From Acuticoccus sp039034015 (GTDB taxonomy: Bacteria; Pseudomonadota; Alphaproteobacteria; Rhizobiales; Amorphaceae): 64,000 nucleotides of DNA. The stretch is from contig JBCCBM010000006.1 in the NCBI GenBank assembly GCA_039034015.1, positions 1-64,000 of the forward strand, written 5' to 3'. The notes under the pieces were generated by a model. It saw nothing but the letters and a program-made list of their open reading frames with translations. It was not told the origin of the DNA and did not search any database. The position numbers were made by a program, and so were the translations under genes. Within the stretch, counting starts at the first letter, position 1. The number at the start of each line of letters is the position of its first letter. Of the stretch, positions 23,853-32,576 are shown piece after piece.

Positions 23853-24899
23853 ATGCGCTTTGACGATGCGGCGGAAATTGATGGGGACACGCGCCTCAGG
23901 GTGGCGCTCGGCGCGCTGTCGGGCGCGGAACGAACAATCTATGCCGTCAGCGGGCACGAGGGTGTGGTGTGCCACCGCCACACGACCTTAGAAACCTATC
24001 TTGAAACGCTTTACGCCACCGGCTGGCGGCGCGGCCAACACCGGGACAAGACCACGCTAACGGCCGTCTTCCAGCGCTACATCCTGCCTCTGGTGCGCCT
24101 GTTTGACCGGTTTTGCATCGACAGCCCGTTCCTTGCCATCGACACCGACAACCGTGTGCCGGCGCTCGCCCCCGCCCTTTGCAAATCGCGCAGTGTTGGG
24201 GCGCCGGGCCTTTGCGTCCTCCACGATTTGGACAGGCACCGCCATTTTGGCCTGGTGGCGGATGTGGCGGCCGCGGATCGGCCTTTTGCGGAAAAGTCCG
24301 ACACGCTGGTGTGGCGCGGGGCAACGACCGGGGTGTTTGACCCCGATCGCGGGCCGCTCTCGCCCCGCGCCTTCATCCCGGCGCTGGCCGATCGTGGGCG
24401 GGCGGACATTGATGTGGGCTTCCACACCTTTACGCGGCGCGTCTTGCGTGATGCAGGGGCCGATGGCGCGGCAGCGCTGGAGCGGCACCATCGGCCGGAG
24501 ATGGACCTTTCGCAGCAGCTTCATCACCGGTACCTCCTCAGCCTTGAGGGGCACGATGTGGCCTCGGGGCTCAAATGGATGATGGCGTCGAACTCGGTGG
24601 TGTTGATGCCGCCGGTGACCGCGGAAAGCTGGGCCTGTGAGACGCGGCTCGCCCCGTATCGCCACTTCGTCCCCGTCCGCGCGGATTTGGCCGATGTGCC
24701 GGACCAGCTCTCCTGGTGCCGGAGAGAGCGCGAGGCGTGCCAGGCGATTGTGGCGGCGGCCAACCAGTTTGTGGCCGACCTCATGCACCCGCCCACCAAC
24801 CACAAGGTGGGCAAGGCGATTGTGGAGCACTACGCCGCCACAGTGGCGCTGACCCGTGCCCCCGGCTGCCGCATCCCCGAAAGCGTGCTGCCGGCGTGA
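23853..24899 (+). CDS. Glycosyltransferase family 90 (CAP10-like) protein, copy 1
   Basis: 348 residues resembling the GT90/CAP10 family, which in fungi, animals and some bacteria transfers xylose or glucose to glycans or lipopolysaccharide. Key segments are KSDTLVWRGATTGVFD, RADIDVGFHTF, RYLLSLEGHDVASGLKWMM and ASNSVVLMPPVTAESWACE, which form the nucleotide-sugar-binding core. The HFVPVRADLADVPDQLSWCR segment follows. There is no signal peptide or membrane segment. It begins 3 nt after livM and its stop overlaps the GTG of a paralogue. The acceptor is unknown. Confidence 0.8.
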   Translation: MRFDDAAEIDGDTRLRVALGALSGAERTIYAVSGHEGVVCHRHTTLETYLETLYATGWRRGQHRDKTTLTAVFQRYILPLVRLFDRFCIDSPFLAIDTDNRVPALAPALCKSRSVGAPGLCVLHDLDRHRHFGLVADVAAADRPFAEKSDTLVWRGATTGVFDPDRGPLSPRAFIPALADRGRADIDVGFHTFTRRVLRDAGADGAAALERHHRPEMDLSQQLHHRYLLSLEGHDVASGLKWMMASNSVVLMPPVTAESWACETRLAPYRHFVPVRADLADVPDQLSWCRREREACQAIVAAANQFVADLMHPPTNHKVGKAIVEHYAATVALTRAPGCRIPESVLPA

Positions 24900-25933
24900 G
24901 CGCGGCCGGGCTCACGCTTGAAGCGCGTGCAGCGTTTTACCTCGGCCGCTATCGCAAGCCGCGCGCCCACACCTTTGCCGTCACGGGGCGGGAGGGCGTG
25001 GTGTGCACCCGGGCGACCTCGCTGGAACGCTATGCGCAGAGCCTCTTTGCCACCGGCTGGCGAAAGGGCATCCAGGCCGACCCCGACGCGATCACCAACA
25101 ACTACCGCCGCTATGTGCGCCCTCTCGTGGCGCTTTTTGAGGCGGGCGGCCACGACGGCCCCTTTTTGGTGATTGACGATGACAACCGGCGCGCGGCCAC
25201 CGTCCCCTCCCTTGCCAAGTCACGGGCGGTGGAGAAGCCAGGGCTCTGCCTGCTTCAGCCGCTCAACGCGGAGCGGCATTTTACCCACGTTCTGGATGTG
25301 CCGAGCTACGACCGGCCGTTTGCGGCAAAGTCTGACACCCTTGTGTGGCGCGGCGGAACGGCCGGAAACTTTGCACCAGACAAGGGCCCGCTGTCGCCGC
25401 GCGCGAAAATCCCGGCGCTCGCGGCACTCCGGCGGGCGGACATTGACGTTGGCTACACCGCGTTCCGCCCCAGCGCGCTGCGGGGCGTTGATGCGGCCGC
25501 GCGCGCAGAGCTTGAAGCGCACCGAAAGCCCGGCCTGATCCTGCCCTTTCAGCTCCGCCACCGATACCTCCTCAGCCTGGAGGGGAATGATGTGGCCTCG
25601 GGGCTGAAGTGGATGCTTGCGTCAAACTCGGTGGTGCTGATGCCGCCGCCAACGGCGGTGACGTGGGCGTGCGAGACCTTTTTGGAGCCGTTCGTCCATT
25701 ACGTCCCCGTTTCGCCGGACCTTCATGATGTGCCTGAGCGGCTGGAGTGGTGCCGCGCCAACCTTGCCGCGTGCCAAGAGATCACGCAGGCCGCGCAGGG
25801 GTTTGTGGCCGCGCTCATGGAGCCACGCGCCAACGCCAAGCTTGCCGCCCGGGTGGCGCGCCACTACGCCAAGCACGTCACGCTCGTCCGGGCCGACGAC
25901 TGTGTCGTCCCCCTTTGCGACCTTCCCGGCTAG
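24896..25933 (+). CDS. Glycosyltransferase family 90 (CAP10-like) protein, copy 2
   Basis: 345-residue paralogue of the preceding gene with the same blocks: KSDTLVWRGGTAGNF, PLSPRAKIPALAALRRADIDVG, RYLLSLEGNDVASGLKWML, ASNSVVLMPPPT and HYVPVSPDLHDVPERLEWCR. The GTG at 24896 overlaps the stop of copy 1 (GTGA). The pair looks like an old tandem duplication, given divergence outside the core. The two may add successive sugars to one acceptor, such as lipopolysaccharide; this is inferred. Confidence 0.8.
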   Translation: MSAAGLTLEARAAFYLGRYRKPRAHTFAVTGREGVVCTRATSLERYAQSLFATGWRKGIQADPDAITNNYRRYVRPLVALFEAGGHDGPFLVIDDDNRRAATVPSLAKSRAVEKPGLCLLQPLNAERHFTHVLDVPSYDRPFAAKSDTLVWRGGTAGNFAPDKGPLSPRAKIPALAALRRADIDVGYTAFRPSALRGVDAAARAELEAHRKPGLILPFQLRHRYLLSLEGNDVASGLKWMLASNSVVLMPPPTAVTWACETFLEPFVHYVPVSPDLHDVPERLEWCRANLAACQEITQAAQGFVAALMEPRANAKLAARVARHYAKHVTLVRADDCVVPLCDLPG

Positions 25934-26040
25934 AGGGGGCGGCGCTCTACCGGCTCGCCTTTGGCGGGCGGGGCGGCTAACCTCCTCCCACACCGCATGG
26001 CAATGCGGCGACAATGACAATGATTGAGGGAGTTTTGACG

Positions 26041-27369
26041 ATGAAACGCATGTGCGCGCTCGCACTGGGCGCGGTGATTGCCGCCGGCACAGTGCAAACG
26101 CCTGCCATTGCGCAGGAGGGCGAACTCTTCCTGCCGCTTTTGACCTATCGCACCGGGCCATTTGCGGGCTCCGGCATCCCCATTGCAGATGGGATGCGCG
26201 ACTATCTCCTCATGCTGAATGAGCGTGACGGGGGCATCGGCGGCGTCAAGATCGCGGTGGAAGAGTGCGAGACCGGCTACAACACCCAAAAGGGCGTTGA
26301 GTGTTATGACAGCCTGAAGGATCGCTCGCCGCTGGTCATCAACCCCTACTCCACCGGGATCACGCTGCAGCTCATCCCGAAGGCGAGCGTTGACGGGATC
26401 CCTGTGCTTTCCATGGCCTATGGGCTTTCGGCGGCGGCGGATGGTCAAACCTTCCCCTGGGTGTTCAACCCACCGCTCAGCTATTGGGACGGGGCGTCTG
26501 CGGCCATCAAATATCTTGGTGAGCAGGAGGGCGGTCTTGAGGGCCTCGATGGCAAAAAGATTGGCTACATCTTCCTGGATGCTGGCTATGGCCGCGAGCC
26601 GATCCCGCTGCTTCAGGAGATGGCGGACGAGTTCGGCTTCTCGTTGACGCAATATCCGGTGCCGCTCGATTCCATGCAGAACCAGTCATCCCAATGGTTG
26701 AACGTGCGGCGCGACCGGCCGGACTACATGATCATGTGGGGCTGGGGCGCCATGAACCCCACCGCGGTGCGTGAGGCGGCTAAGGTGCGCTTCCCGATGG
26801 ACAAGTTCTTGGGCGTGTGGTGGTCCGGTGGTGAAGCGGATGCGCGGCCGGCCGGCGAGGGTGCCACGGGCTACAAGACGATGAATTTCCACGGGGTTGG
26901 CCAGGATTTCCCGGCGATCCAGGACATTCTCACCCATGTTTATGATGCCGGCCTGTCCCAAGCGTCGGACCGGGATCGCATTGGCGAGAACCTTTATAAC
27001 CGCGGCGTGTTGAACTCGTTCATCATGGCCGAGGCGATCCGCACCGCACAGGCGATGACGGGCAATGCCGTCGTCACCGCGGCGGATGTGCGCGATGGTC
27101 TTGAAGCGCTCAACATCACCGAGGAGCGCCTGAAAGAGGCCGGCTTTGAGGGCTTTATGAAGCCGCTCGCGCTCTCCTGCGCCGACCATGCGGGCCAGAA
27201 GGACGTTTACGTCCAGCAGTGGACCGGCGAAGGCTGGGAGAAGGTGTCGGACTGGTTCCCGCCGATGGTGGATCGTGTGCGCCCGATGCTGGAAGCGGCG
27301 GCGGATGAGTATGAAAAGGCCAACGCCCCGTGGCCGGCCCGAGAAGTCGCCTGCGCCACCACGGGCTAA
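26041..27369 (+). CDS. ABC transporter substrate-binding protein (branched-chain amino acid type)
   Basis: Periplasmic binding protein of 442 residues with a signal peptide (MKRMCALALGAVIAAGTVQTPAIAQ) and a Peripla_BP type 1 fold: LLTYRTGPFAGSGIPIADGM, GGIGGVKIAVEECETGYNT and GKKIGYIFLDAGYGREPIP. The ATG at 26041 has GAGGGAG before it. It is larger than LivJ/LivK (about 370) and belongs to the group found with PaaK-like ligase clusters. It should deliver substrate to the LivH/LivM-like permeases. The substrate is probably not an ordinary branched-chain amino acid, but this is unproven. Confidence 0.88.
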   Translation: MKRMCALALGAVIAAGTVQTPAIAQEGELFLPLLTYRTGPFAGSGIPIADGMRDYLLMLNERDGGIGGVKIAVEECETGYNTQKGVECYDSLKDRSPLVINPYSTGITLQLIPKASVDGIPVLSMAYGLSAAADGQTFPWVFNPPLSYWDGASAAIKYLGEQEGGLEGLDGKKIGYIFLDAGYGREPIPLLQEMADEFGFSLTQYPVPLDSMQNQSSQWLNVRRDRPDYMIMWGWGAMNPTAVREAAKVRFPMDKFLGVWWSGGEADARPAGEGATGYKTMNFHGVGQDFPAIQDILTHVYDAGLSQASDRDRIGENLYNRGVLNSFIMAEAIRTAQAMTGNAVVTAADVRDGLEALNITEERLKEAGFEGFMKPLALSCADHAGQKDVYVQQWTGEGWEKVSDWFPPMVDRVRPMLEAAADEYEKANAPWPAREVACATTG

Positions 27370-27378
27370 AGAACGACA

Positions 27379-27404
27379 GGGGCTCGCTGCGATCAGCGAG
27401 CCCC
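27379..27404. terminator. Bidirectional terminator hairpin
   Basis: Perfect 11-bp stem GGGGCTCGCTG / CAGCGAGCCCC with the loop CGAT, placed exactly between the convergent binding-protein and cydB genes. No T tract follows on either strand, so it may work as a transcription stop helped by Rho or as a 3'-end stabiliser. Confidence 0.7.
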
Positions 27405-27411
27405 ACCCGGT

Positions 27412-28422
27412 TCAGTCGTAAGTGAGATCCCGCGCTTTCCCGCGGAAGACGGTGTAGGCGAGGATGCTGTAGGCGACGATCACCGGCAGCACGATGAGGG
27501 CGCCCACCAGGATGATAATGAGGCTTTCGGGCGCGCTGGCCGCCTCGTAAATCGTGAGCTTTCCGGGGACCACGTAGGGGTAGAACGAGTAGGCAAGGCC
27601 GAGGAAGGCGAGGCTGAAGAGGCCGGACGCTGCGCAAAAGGGCGCCCAGGCGTAAACGTCGTTTTTGGCCGGCAGGCGCTGGAGCCCCGCGCGAAGGGCC
27701 AGCACCAACGCGATGGAGATGATCGGGAGCGGGGCGAGAAGAAGCACCTGCGGCATCTCAAACCAGCGGGCGAAGATGCGCGGGGAGACCAACGGCGTTG
27801 CAACCGAGACCGCCGCCACGCCGGCCGCAACCCCCCAAAGGCACCGCTGCGCCCACGTGACGGCTTTTTTCTGGAGCTCGCCCTCGGTTTTGCCGATCAG
27901 CCAGGCCGCGCCGATGAAGCTGTAGCCGAGCGCAAGGCAGAGCGCGGTGAGGGTCGCGAAGGCTGTCGTTTCGGGGCGCCACTGCAGGCCCATGATGTAA
28001 AGGCCGAGCATAAAGCCCTGGGAGAGGCTGGTGGCGAGGGAGCCTGCGAAGAAGATCGCATCCCAGATGAATTTGTGGCCGGCCGGGGCTTTGACGCGGA
28101 ATTCGAAGGCGACACCCCGGCCGATGAGCGCCAGGAGCATCACCGCCACCGGCAGATAAAGCGCCGTCAGGATGGTGCCGTGGGCGGCCGGGAAGGCGAC
28201 GAGCAGAAGGCCCACCGCCATCACGAGCCAGGTTTCATTGGCGTCCCAAAACGGGCCGATGGAGGCGATCATGCGATCGCGCTCCTTTTCGCCGGCGAAG
28301 AGGAAGAGGTTGCCGACACCAAGGTCAAACCCGTCCAGCACGACGTAGACCAGGATGGAGAGGCCCATCAGGCCGGCAAAGGCCAGCGGCAGCCAAACGT
28401 TGGGATCGCCAAACATGTCCAT
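27412..28422 (-). CDS. cydB: Cytochrome bd-type quinol oxidase subunit II
   Basis: 336-residue membrane subunit with about eight hydrophobic helices. Family marks are VLDGFDLGVGNLF near the N-terminus, IGPFWDANETWLVMAVGLLLVAFP, GRGVAFEFR and WDAIFFAGSLATSLSQGFMLG. With CydA it forms the high-affinity, proton-pump-free terminal oxidase. It begins 6 nt after the cydA stop. No CydX-like small gene follows before the terminator. Confidence 0.95.
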   Translation of the reverse strand: MDMFGDPNVWLPLAFAGLMGLSILVYVVLDGFDLGVGNLFLFAGEKERDRMIASIGPFWDANETWLVMAVGLLLVAFPAAHGTILTALYLPVAVMLLALIGRGVAFEFRVKAPAGHKFIWDAIFFAGSLATSLSQGFMLGLYIMGLQWRPETTAFATLTALCLALGYSFIGAAWLIGKTEGELQKKAVTWAQRCLWGVAAGVAAVSVATPLVSPRIFARWFEMPQVLLLAPLPIISIALVLALRAGLQRLPAKNDVYAWAPFCAASGLFSLAFLGLAYSFYPYVVPGKLTIYEAASAPESLIIILVGALIVLPVIVAYSILAYTVFRGKARDLTYD

Positions 28423-28428
28423 GGGTGC

Positions 28429-29823
28429 TTACTCCGCCGGGATGGCCGCTGACGTGGCCTGGTAGGAGCGGGGGATTTCCATGGTCGGCTTCGGGTCACC
28501 CTTGGCGGCTTTTCGCGCAAGGTAGAAGAGCACGAAGACGTAGGCGATCGTGAGGAGGAGATACGTCGCAAGGTACCCGATGAGGGTGGTGAGGACCATG
28601 GGCGCTGGAACATCGGCCACCGCGTCGGCCGTCGTCATCACGCCGGTGACGAGCCAGGGTTGGCGGCCGATCTCGGTCACATACCAGCCCGCAAGGGTGG
28701 CGACCCAGCCTGAGAATGTCATGGCGACAAAGGCGCGGAGCGGCCAGCGGCCCAGGCGCTCGGTGAGGTCGCCCTTGCGGCGAAGCACCAAGAATGTGGC
28801 GAGGAACGAGAGGGCGAGCATCGCCATCCCCGTGCCCACCATCACGCGGAATGCATAAAAGACCGGCGCAACGGGCGGGTGGAGGGCAGAGCCGTCCTCG
28901 GCCACAAAGTCGTTGAGGCCGGGCACCTCGCCATCCAGCGTGTGGGTGAGGATGAGGCTCGCGCCCGAGGGGATGCTAATCTCATAGTCATTGGAGCGGG
29001 TCTCTTCGTTGGGCACGCCGAAGAGGACGAGGGGCACATTGCCGCCCGTTTCCCAGTTGCCCTCCATGGCCGCGACCTTCGCGGGCTGGTGTTCCAGTGT
29101 GTTGAGGCCGTGGAGGTCGCCGGCGAGGATTTGCAGCGGGATGAGGCCCGCGGCGAGGAAGACGGCGGTGCGCATCGCTTTTCGCACACCATCAGACTTG
29201 TCGCCCACGAGGAGGCGGAAGGCGGAGATGCCGGCGACCAGGAACGCCACCGTGAGGCCCGAGGCGAGCAGCATGTGCGCCAGGCGATAGGGCATCGACG
29301 GGTTGAAGATGATGGCCATCCAGTCGGCCGCGTAGACCACGCCCTCGCGCACCTCATAGCCTGTGGGCGTGTGCATCCACGAGTTGAGGACGAGGATCCA
29401 AAAGGCTGACAAGGTTGTGCCGCCAGCGACAAGAACCGTTGCCGTGGTGTGCAGCCAAGGCGGGACGCGGCGGAAGCCGAAGAGCATGATGCCGAGGAAC
29501 GCGGCCTCCAGAAAGAAGGCGGTCATCACCTCATAGGCGAGCAGCGGGCCCGCAATGTTGCCCACGCCCTCCATGAAGCCCGGCCAATTGGTGCCGAACT
29601 GGAAGCTCATGGTGATGCCGGAGACGACACCCAGCGCGAACGAGAGCGCAAACACCTTCACCCAGAAGCGGTAGGCGTCCATCCACGCTTCATCCTTGGA
29701 GCGGAGGAAGCGGATGCGGAAGTAGAGGAGCAGCCAGCCGAGCGCGATCGTGATGGTTGGGAACAGGATGTGGAACGAAATGTTCGCCCCAAATTGAATG
29801 CGCGACAGGATTAAGGCGTCCAC
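28429..29823 (-). CDS. cydA: Cytochrome bd-type quinol oxidase subunit I (short Q-loop, CIO-like)
   Basis: 464-residue heme-bearing subunit. Seen are the heme b595 ligand His in FGANISFHILFPTITIALGW, the GLU-rich membrane core (MEGVGNIAGPLLAYEVMTAFFLEA), the quinol-loop region and the C-terminal GWYVTEIGRQPWLVTGVM typical of cyanide-insensitive (CioA) forms with a short Q-loop. The GTG at 29823 preceded by GGGGGTATCT is chosen; earlier frame sequence is not conserved. It heads the cydAB operon. No cydDC assembly genes are in the window. Confidence 0.93.
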   Translation of the reverse strand: MDALILSRIQFGANISFHILFPTITIALGWLLLYFRIRFLRSKDEAWMDAYRFWVKVFALSFALGVVSGITMSFQFGTNWPGFMEGVGNIAGPLLAYEVMTAFFLEAAFLGIMLFGFRRVPPWLHTTATVLVAGGTTLSAFWILVLNSWMHTPTGYEVREGVVYAADWMAIIFNPSMPYRLAHMLLASGLTVAFLVAGISAFRLLVGDKSDGVRKAMRTAVFLAAGLIPLQILAGDLHGLNTLEHQPAKVAAMEGNWETGGNVPLVLFGVPNEETRSNDYEISIPSGASLILTHTLDGEVPGLNDFVAEDGSALHPPVAPVFYAFRVMVGTGMAMLALSFLATFLVLRRKGDLTERLGRWPLRAFVAMTFSGWVATLAGWYVTEIGRQPWLVTGVMTTADAVADVPAPMVLTTLIGYLATYLLLTIAYVFVLFYLARKAAKGDPKPTMEIPRSYQATSAAIPAE

Positions 29824-30016
29824 AGATACCCCCACGAGACGAACGGATTTTGGCGAGAGGCTTCCCCAGCCCTCACAAGCGATTTGGCGCAGCTTGTGCA
29901 GCGCACAAGACAACTTTAGCGAGAACCCGACATGCCGGCGTTGAGCGCGACCCTACGTCGCGCGTGTCGCACCCCGGCGAACAAAAACGCTGGAAACGCG
30001 GTGTCCGTGCGGTACT

Positions 30017-30850
30017 GTGCACGCCATGACAGCCGCCGCGACGCCCTCTTCGCCGATCCTTGATGTGGCCAACATCGAGGTGATTTATGACCACGTCATT
30101 CTGGTCTTGAAGGGTGTGTCCCTTCAGGTGCCAAAGGGCGGGATTGTCGCAATCCTGGGCGCCAACGGCGCTGGGAAGACGACGACGTTGAAAGCGATCT
30201 CAAATCTCCTCCGGGCGGAACGCGGGGATGTAACGAAGGGTTCCATCACCTTCGAGGGGGAGGAGGTGCAGGCCATGAGCCCCAACGCCCTTGTCACCCG
30301 TGGCTGCATTCAGGTGATGGAGGGCCGCCACTGTTTCGGCCACCTCACGATTGAAGAAAATCTCCTGACGGGCGCCTACACCCGCAAGGACGGTTGGGGC
30401 GCGGTGAAGGCAGACCTTGAGAAGGTGTACGATTACTTCCCCCGCCTTCGGGAGCGGCGGGGCAGCCAGGCGGGCTACACCTCGGGCGGCGAGCAGCAGA
30501 TGTGCGCCATCGGCCGCGCACTGATGAGCCGGCCGAAAATGATCCTTCTGGATGAGCCGTCCATGGGGCTCGCGCCGCAGCTGGTCGAGCAGATCTTTGA
30601 GATTGTGAAGGAAATCAACGACAAGGAGGGTGTTTCGATCCTCCTTGCCGAGCAAAACACCAACGTTGCCCTGCGCTACGCGACGTACGGCTACATCTTG
30701 GAATCGGGCCGTGTGGTGCTGGATGGCGAGGCGTCCCGTCTTCGCGAGAATGACGACGTGAAGGAATTTTACCTCGGCGTTGGCGGCGACGGGCGAAAGT
30801 CATTCAAGAACGTCAAACATTATAAGCGCCGCAAGCGCTGGCTGAACTGA
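30017..30850 (+). CDS. ABC transporter ATP-binding protein (LivF-like)
   Basis: 277-residue cytosolic ATPase: Walker A GANGAGKTT, Q-loop region RGCIQVMEGRHCFGHLTIEEN, signature TSGGEQQMCAIGRAL, Walker B MILLDEPSMGLAP and the switch region LLAEQN. The Lys/Arg-rich tail (SFKNVKHYKRRKRWLN) is the kind found in LivF proteins next to PaaK-like ligases. GTG at 30017 or ATG at 30026 may be the start. Its stop overlaps the ligase start (TGATG). No LivG-type second ATPase lies in the window. Confidence 0.9.
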   Translation: MHAMTAAATPSSPILDVANIEVIYDHVILVLKGVSLQVPKGGIVAILGANGAGKTTTLKAISNLLRAERGDVTKGSITFEGEEVQAMSPNALVTRGCIQVMEGRHCFGHLTIEENLLTGAYTRKDGWGAVKADLEKVYDYFPRLRERRGSQAGYTSGGEQQMCAIGRALMSRPKMILLDEPSMGLAPQLVEQIFEIVKEINDKEGVSILLAEQNTNVALRYATYGYILESGRVVLDGEASRLRENDDVKEFYLGVGGDGRKSFKNVKHYKRRKRWLN

Positions 30851-32046
30851 TGAGCGCGTTTTATGGCGCTGCCGAAACCCGCGACCCCGCCGCGCGGGAA
30901 GAGGCCTTGATGGCGCAGCTTTCCGCGACCGTTGCCGCCGCACGGGCAGCGCCCGCGTGGGCCGAGCGCCTGCCGGCGGCGGATGTCGCGTCCCGGGCCG
31001 CGCTTGCCGCGCTGCCGGTCATGCGCAAGACCGACATCATGACGCTCCAGGCGGCGGCCCCGCCCTTTGGCGGCCTGTTGCCGAGCGCAGACGTTGCGCG
31101 GATATTTGTCTCCCCCGGGCCCGTGTTGGTGGCTGAGGGGGCGGGCGTTGACCCTTGGGGCGCGGCGCGGGCGCTTTACGCCGCCGGCATCCGCCCCGGC
31201 ATGCGCGCGGCAAACACCTTTGGCTATCACGCAACGCCGGGCGCGTTCATTTTGGAATCCGGGTTGCGGGCGCTGGGCTGCCCGATTTTTGCCGCGGGGC
31301 CGGGCAGCGCATCGGAGGCGATCGCGACGCTGAACGCCATTGCGCCAACGGTCTATTGCGGTGTGCCGGACTATCTCAATCGCCTGCAGGATGTGGCGGA
31401 GGGGGGGACGGCGCTTTCGTTCACCCACGCGATGGTGTCGGGCGCGGCGCTCCCCCCGGCGCTCCGGGCGCGGATTGAGGCGCGGGGCGTTCAAGTCTCC
31501 CAGTGTTATGCGACGGCCGATCTTGGCGTCGTCGCCTATGAGAGTGCCGCGCGCGAGGGGCTGATCGTCAACGAAGACATCATCCTTGAAATTGTGCGGC
31601 CTGGGACCGGCGATCCTGTGCCGGACGGGGAAGTGGGCGAGGTTGTGGTGACGCGGCTTTCATCGACGACGCCGATGATCCGCCTTGCGACCGGTGACCT
31701 TTCGGCGGTGTTGCCGGGGCCGAGCCCGTGCGGGCGGACCAACACGCGCATCAAGGGGTGGATGGGCCGGGCCGACCAGCGCACCAAGGTGAAGGGCATG
31801 TTTGTGGACCCTGCGCAGATCGCCGCGATCCGCGCGCGCCACCCCGAGCTCACCGGCGCGCGGCTGGTGGTGACCCGGGCGGACCATGTGGATGCGATGA
31901 CGCTTCAGGTGACCGGCCCTGCCGACCCCGCGGCGGTGACGGCGACCTTAAAGGCGGTCACCAATTTGTCCGGCGCGGTGGCGGTGGTGGAGGCACTGCC
32001 GAACGATGGGAAGGTGATTGCGGACGAGCGGCCGGTGGAGGGTTAA
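30850..32046 (+). CDS. Phenylacetate-CoA ligase-like (PaaK family) AMP-forming enzyme
   Basis: 398-residue acyl-adenylate-forming enzyme of the PaaK group. Conserved regions are FVSPGPVLVAEG (the Ser/Gly-rich phosphate loop, less canonical than the usual SSGTTG), GMRAANTFGYHATPGAF, VSQCYATADLGVVAYE (adenine and Glu region), GEVGEVVVTRL, IRLATGDLSAVLPG and GRADQRTKVKGMFVDP. It probably activates an aromatic or other carboxylic acid brought in by the linked ABC importer. The weakened phosphate loop makes the exact activity uncertain. It overlaps livF by one base. Confidence 0.82.
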   Translation: MSAFYGAAETRDPAAREEALMAQLSATVAAARAAPAWAERLPAADVASRAALAALPVMRKTDIMTLQAAAPPFGGLLPSADVARIFVSPGPVLVAEGAGVDPWGAARALYAAGIRPGMRAANTFGYHATPGAFILESGLRALGCPIFAAGPGSASEAIATLNAIAPTVYCGVPDYLNRLQDVAEGGTALSFTHAMVSGAALPPALRARIEARGVQVSQCYATADLGVVAYESAAREGLIVNEDIILEIVRPGTGDPVPDGEVGEVVVTRLSSTTPMIRLATGDLSAVLPGPSPCGRTNTRIKGWMGRADQRTKVKGMFVDPAQIAAIRARHPELTGARLVVTRADHVDAMTLQVTGPADPAAVTATLKAVTNLSGAVAVVEALPNDGKVIADERPVEG

Positions 32047-32051
32047 AACCC

Positions 32052-32080
32052 TCGACAAAGGGCGGGCGCGACACTATAGA
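32052..32080 (+). promoter_or_regulatory. Sigma-70-type promoter of rplS
   Basis: A -35-like TCGACA (32052-32057), exactly 17 bp, then a -10-like TATAGA (32075-32080), about 75 nt before the rplS start. Both elements are close to consensus (TTGACA, TATAAT), and the position suits a separately transcribed ribosomal protein gene. Confidence 0.6.
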
Positions 32081-32152
32081 CGTGCGCTGACTTCAAAACC
32101 CAACCATGGACAACGTGCGCGCCGGTGTTGCCGGCCGGCGGCAGGACGACAC

Positions 32153-32545
32153 ATGAACATCATCGATGAACTGAACGCCGAAGAGATGGCGGCCATCAAC
32201 GAAAAGCGGACGCTGCCGGAGTTTCAGCCGGGCGACACGCTTAAGGTGGGTGTGCGCGTCACCGAGGGCACTCGCACCCGTATCCAGAATTATGAGGGTG
32301 TGTGCATCGCCCGCGCCGGCGCCGGGATCGACCAGAATTTCACCGTGCGCAAACTCTCCTATGGCGAGGGCGTGGAGCGTGTGTTCCCGCTGTTTTCGCC
32401 GATGGTGGAGAGCGTTGAGGTGGTGCGCCGGGGCAAGGTGCGCCGCGCGAAACTTTACTATCTGCGCGGCCGGACCGGTAAGGCGGCCCGCATTGCTGAG
32501 CGCAAGGACAAGCGGCCCGCGGGCAAGGCCGCTGCCCGCGCCTGA
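32153..32545 (+). CDS. rplS: 50S ribosomal protein L19
   Basis: 130-residue L19, located at the interface of the ribosomal subunits. Conserved parts are PEFQPGDTLKVGVRVTEGTRTRIQNYEG, GIDQNFTVRKLSYGEGVERVFPL and GKVRRAKLYYLRGRTGKAARI, followed by a basic tail. The ATG at 32153 has GCAGGACGAC upstream. The usual rpsP-rimM-trmD partners are not next to it, so it is transcribed alone here. Confidence 0.97.
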   Translation: MNIIDELNAEEMAAINEKRTLPEFQPGDTLKVGVRVTEGTRTRIQNYEGVCIARAGAGIDQNFTVRKLSYGEGVERVFPLFSPMVESVEVVRRGKVRRAKLYYLRGRTGKAARIAERKDKRPAGKAAARA

Positions 32546-32576
32546 GCCTTAACGCCACTCACGTCGCGCGCGCCTG

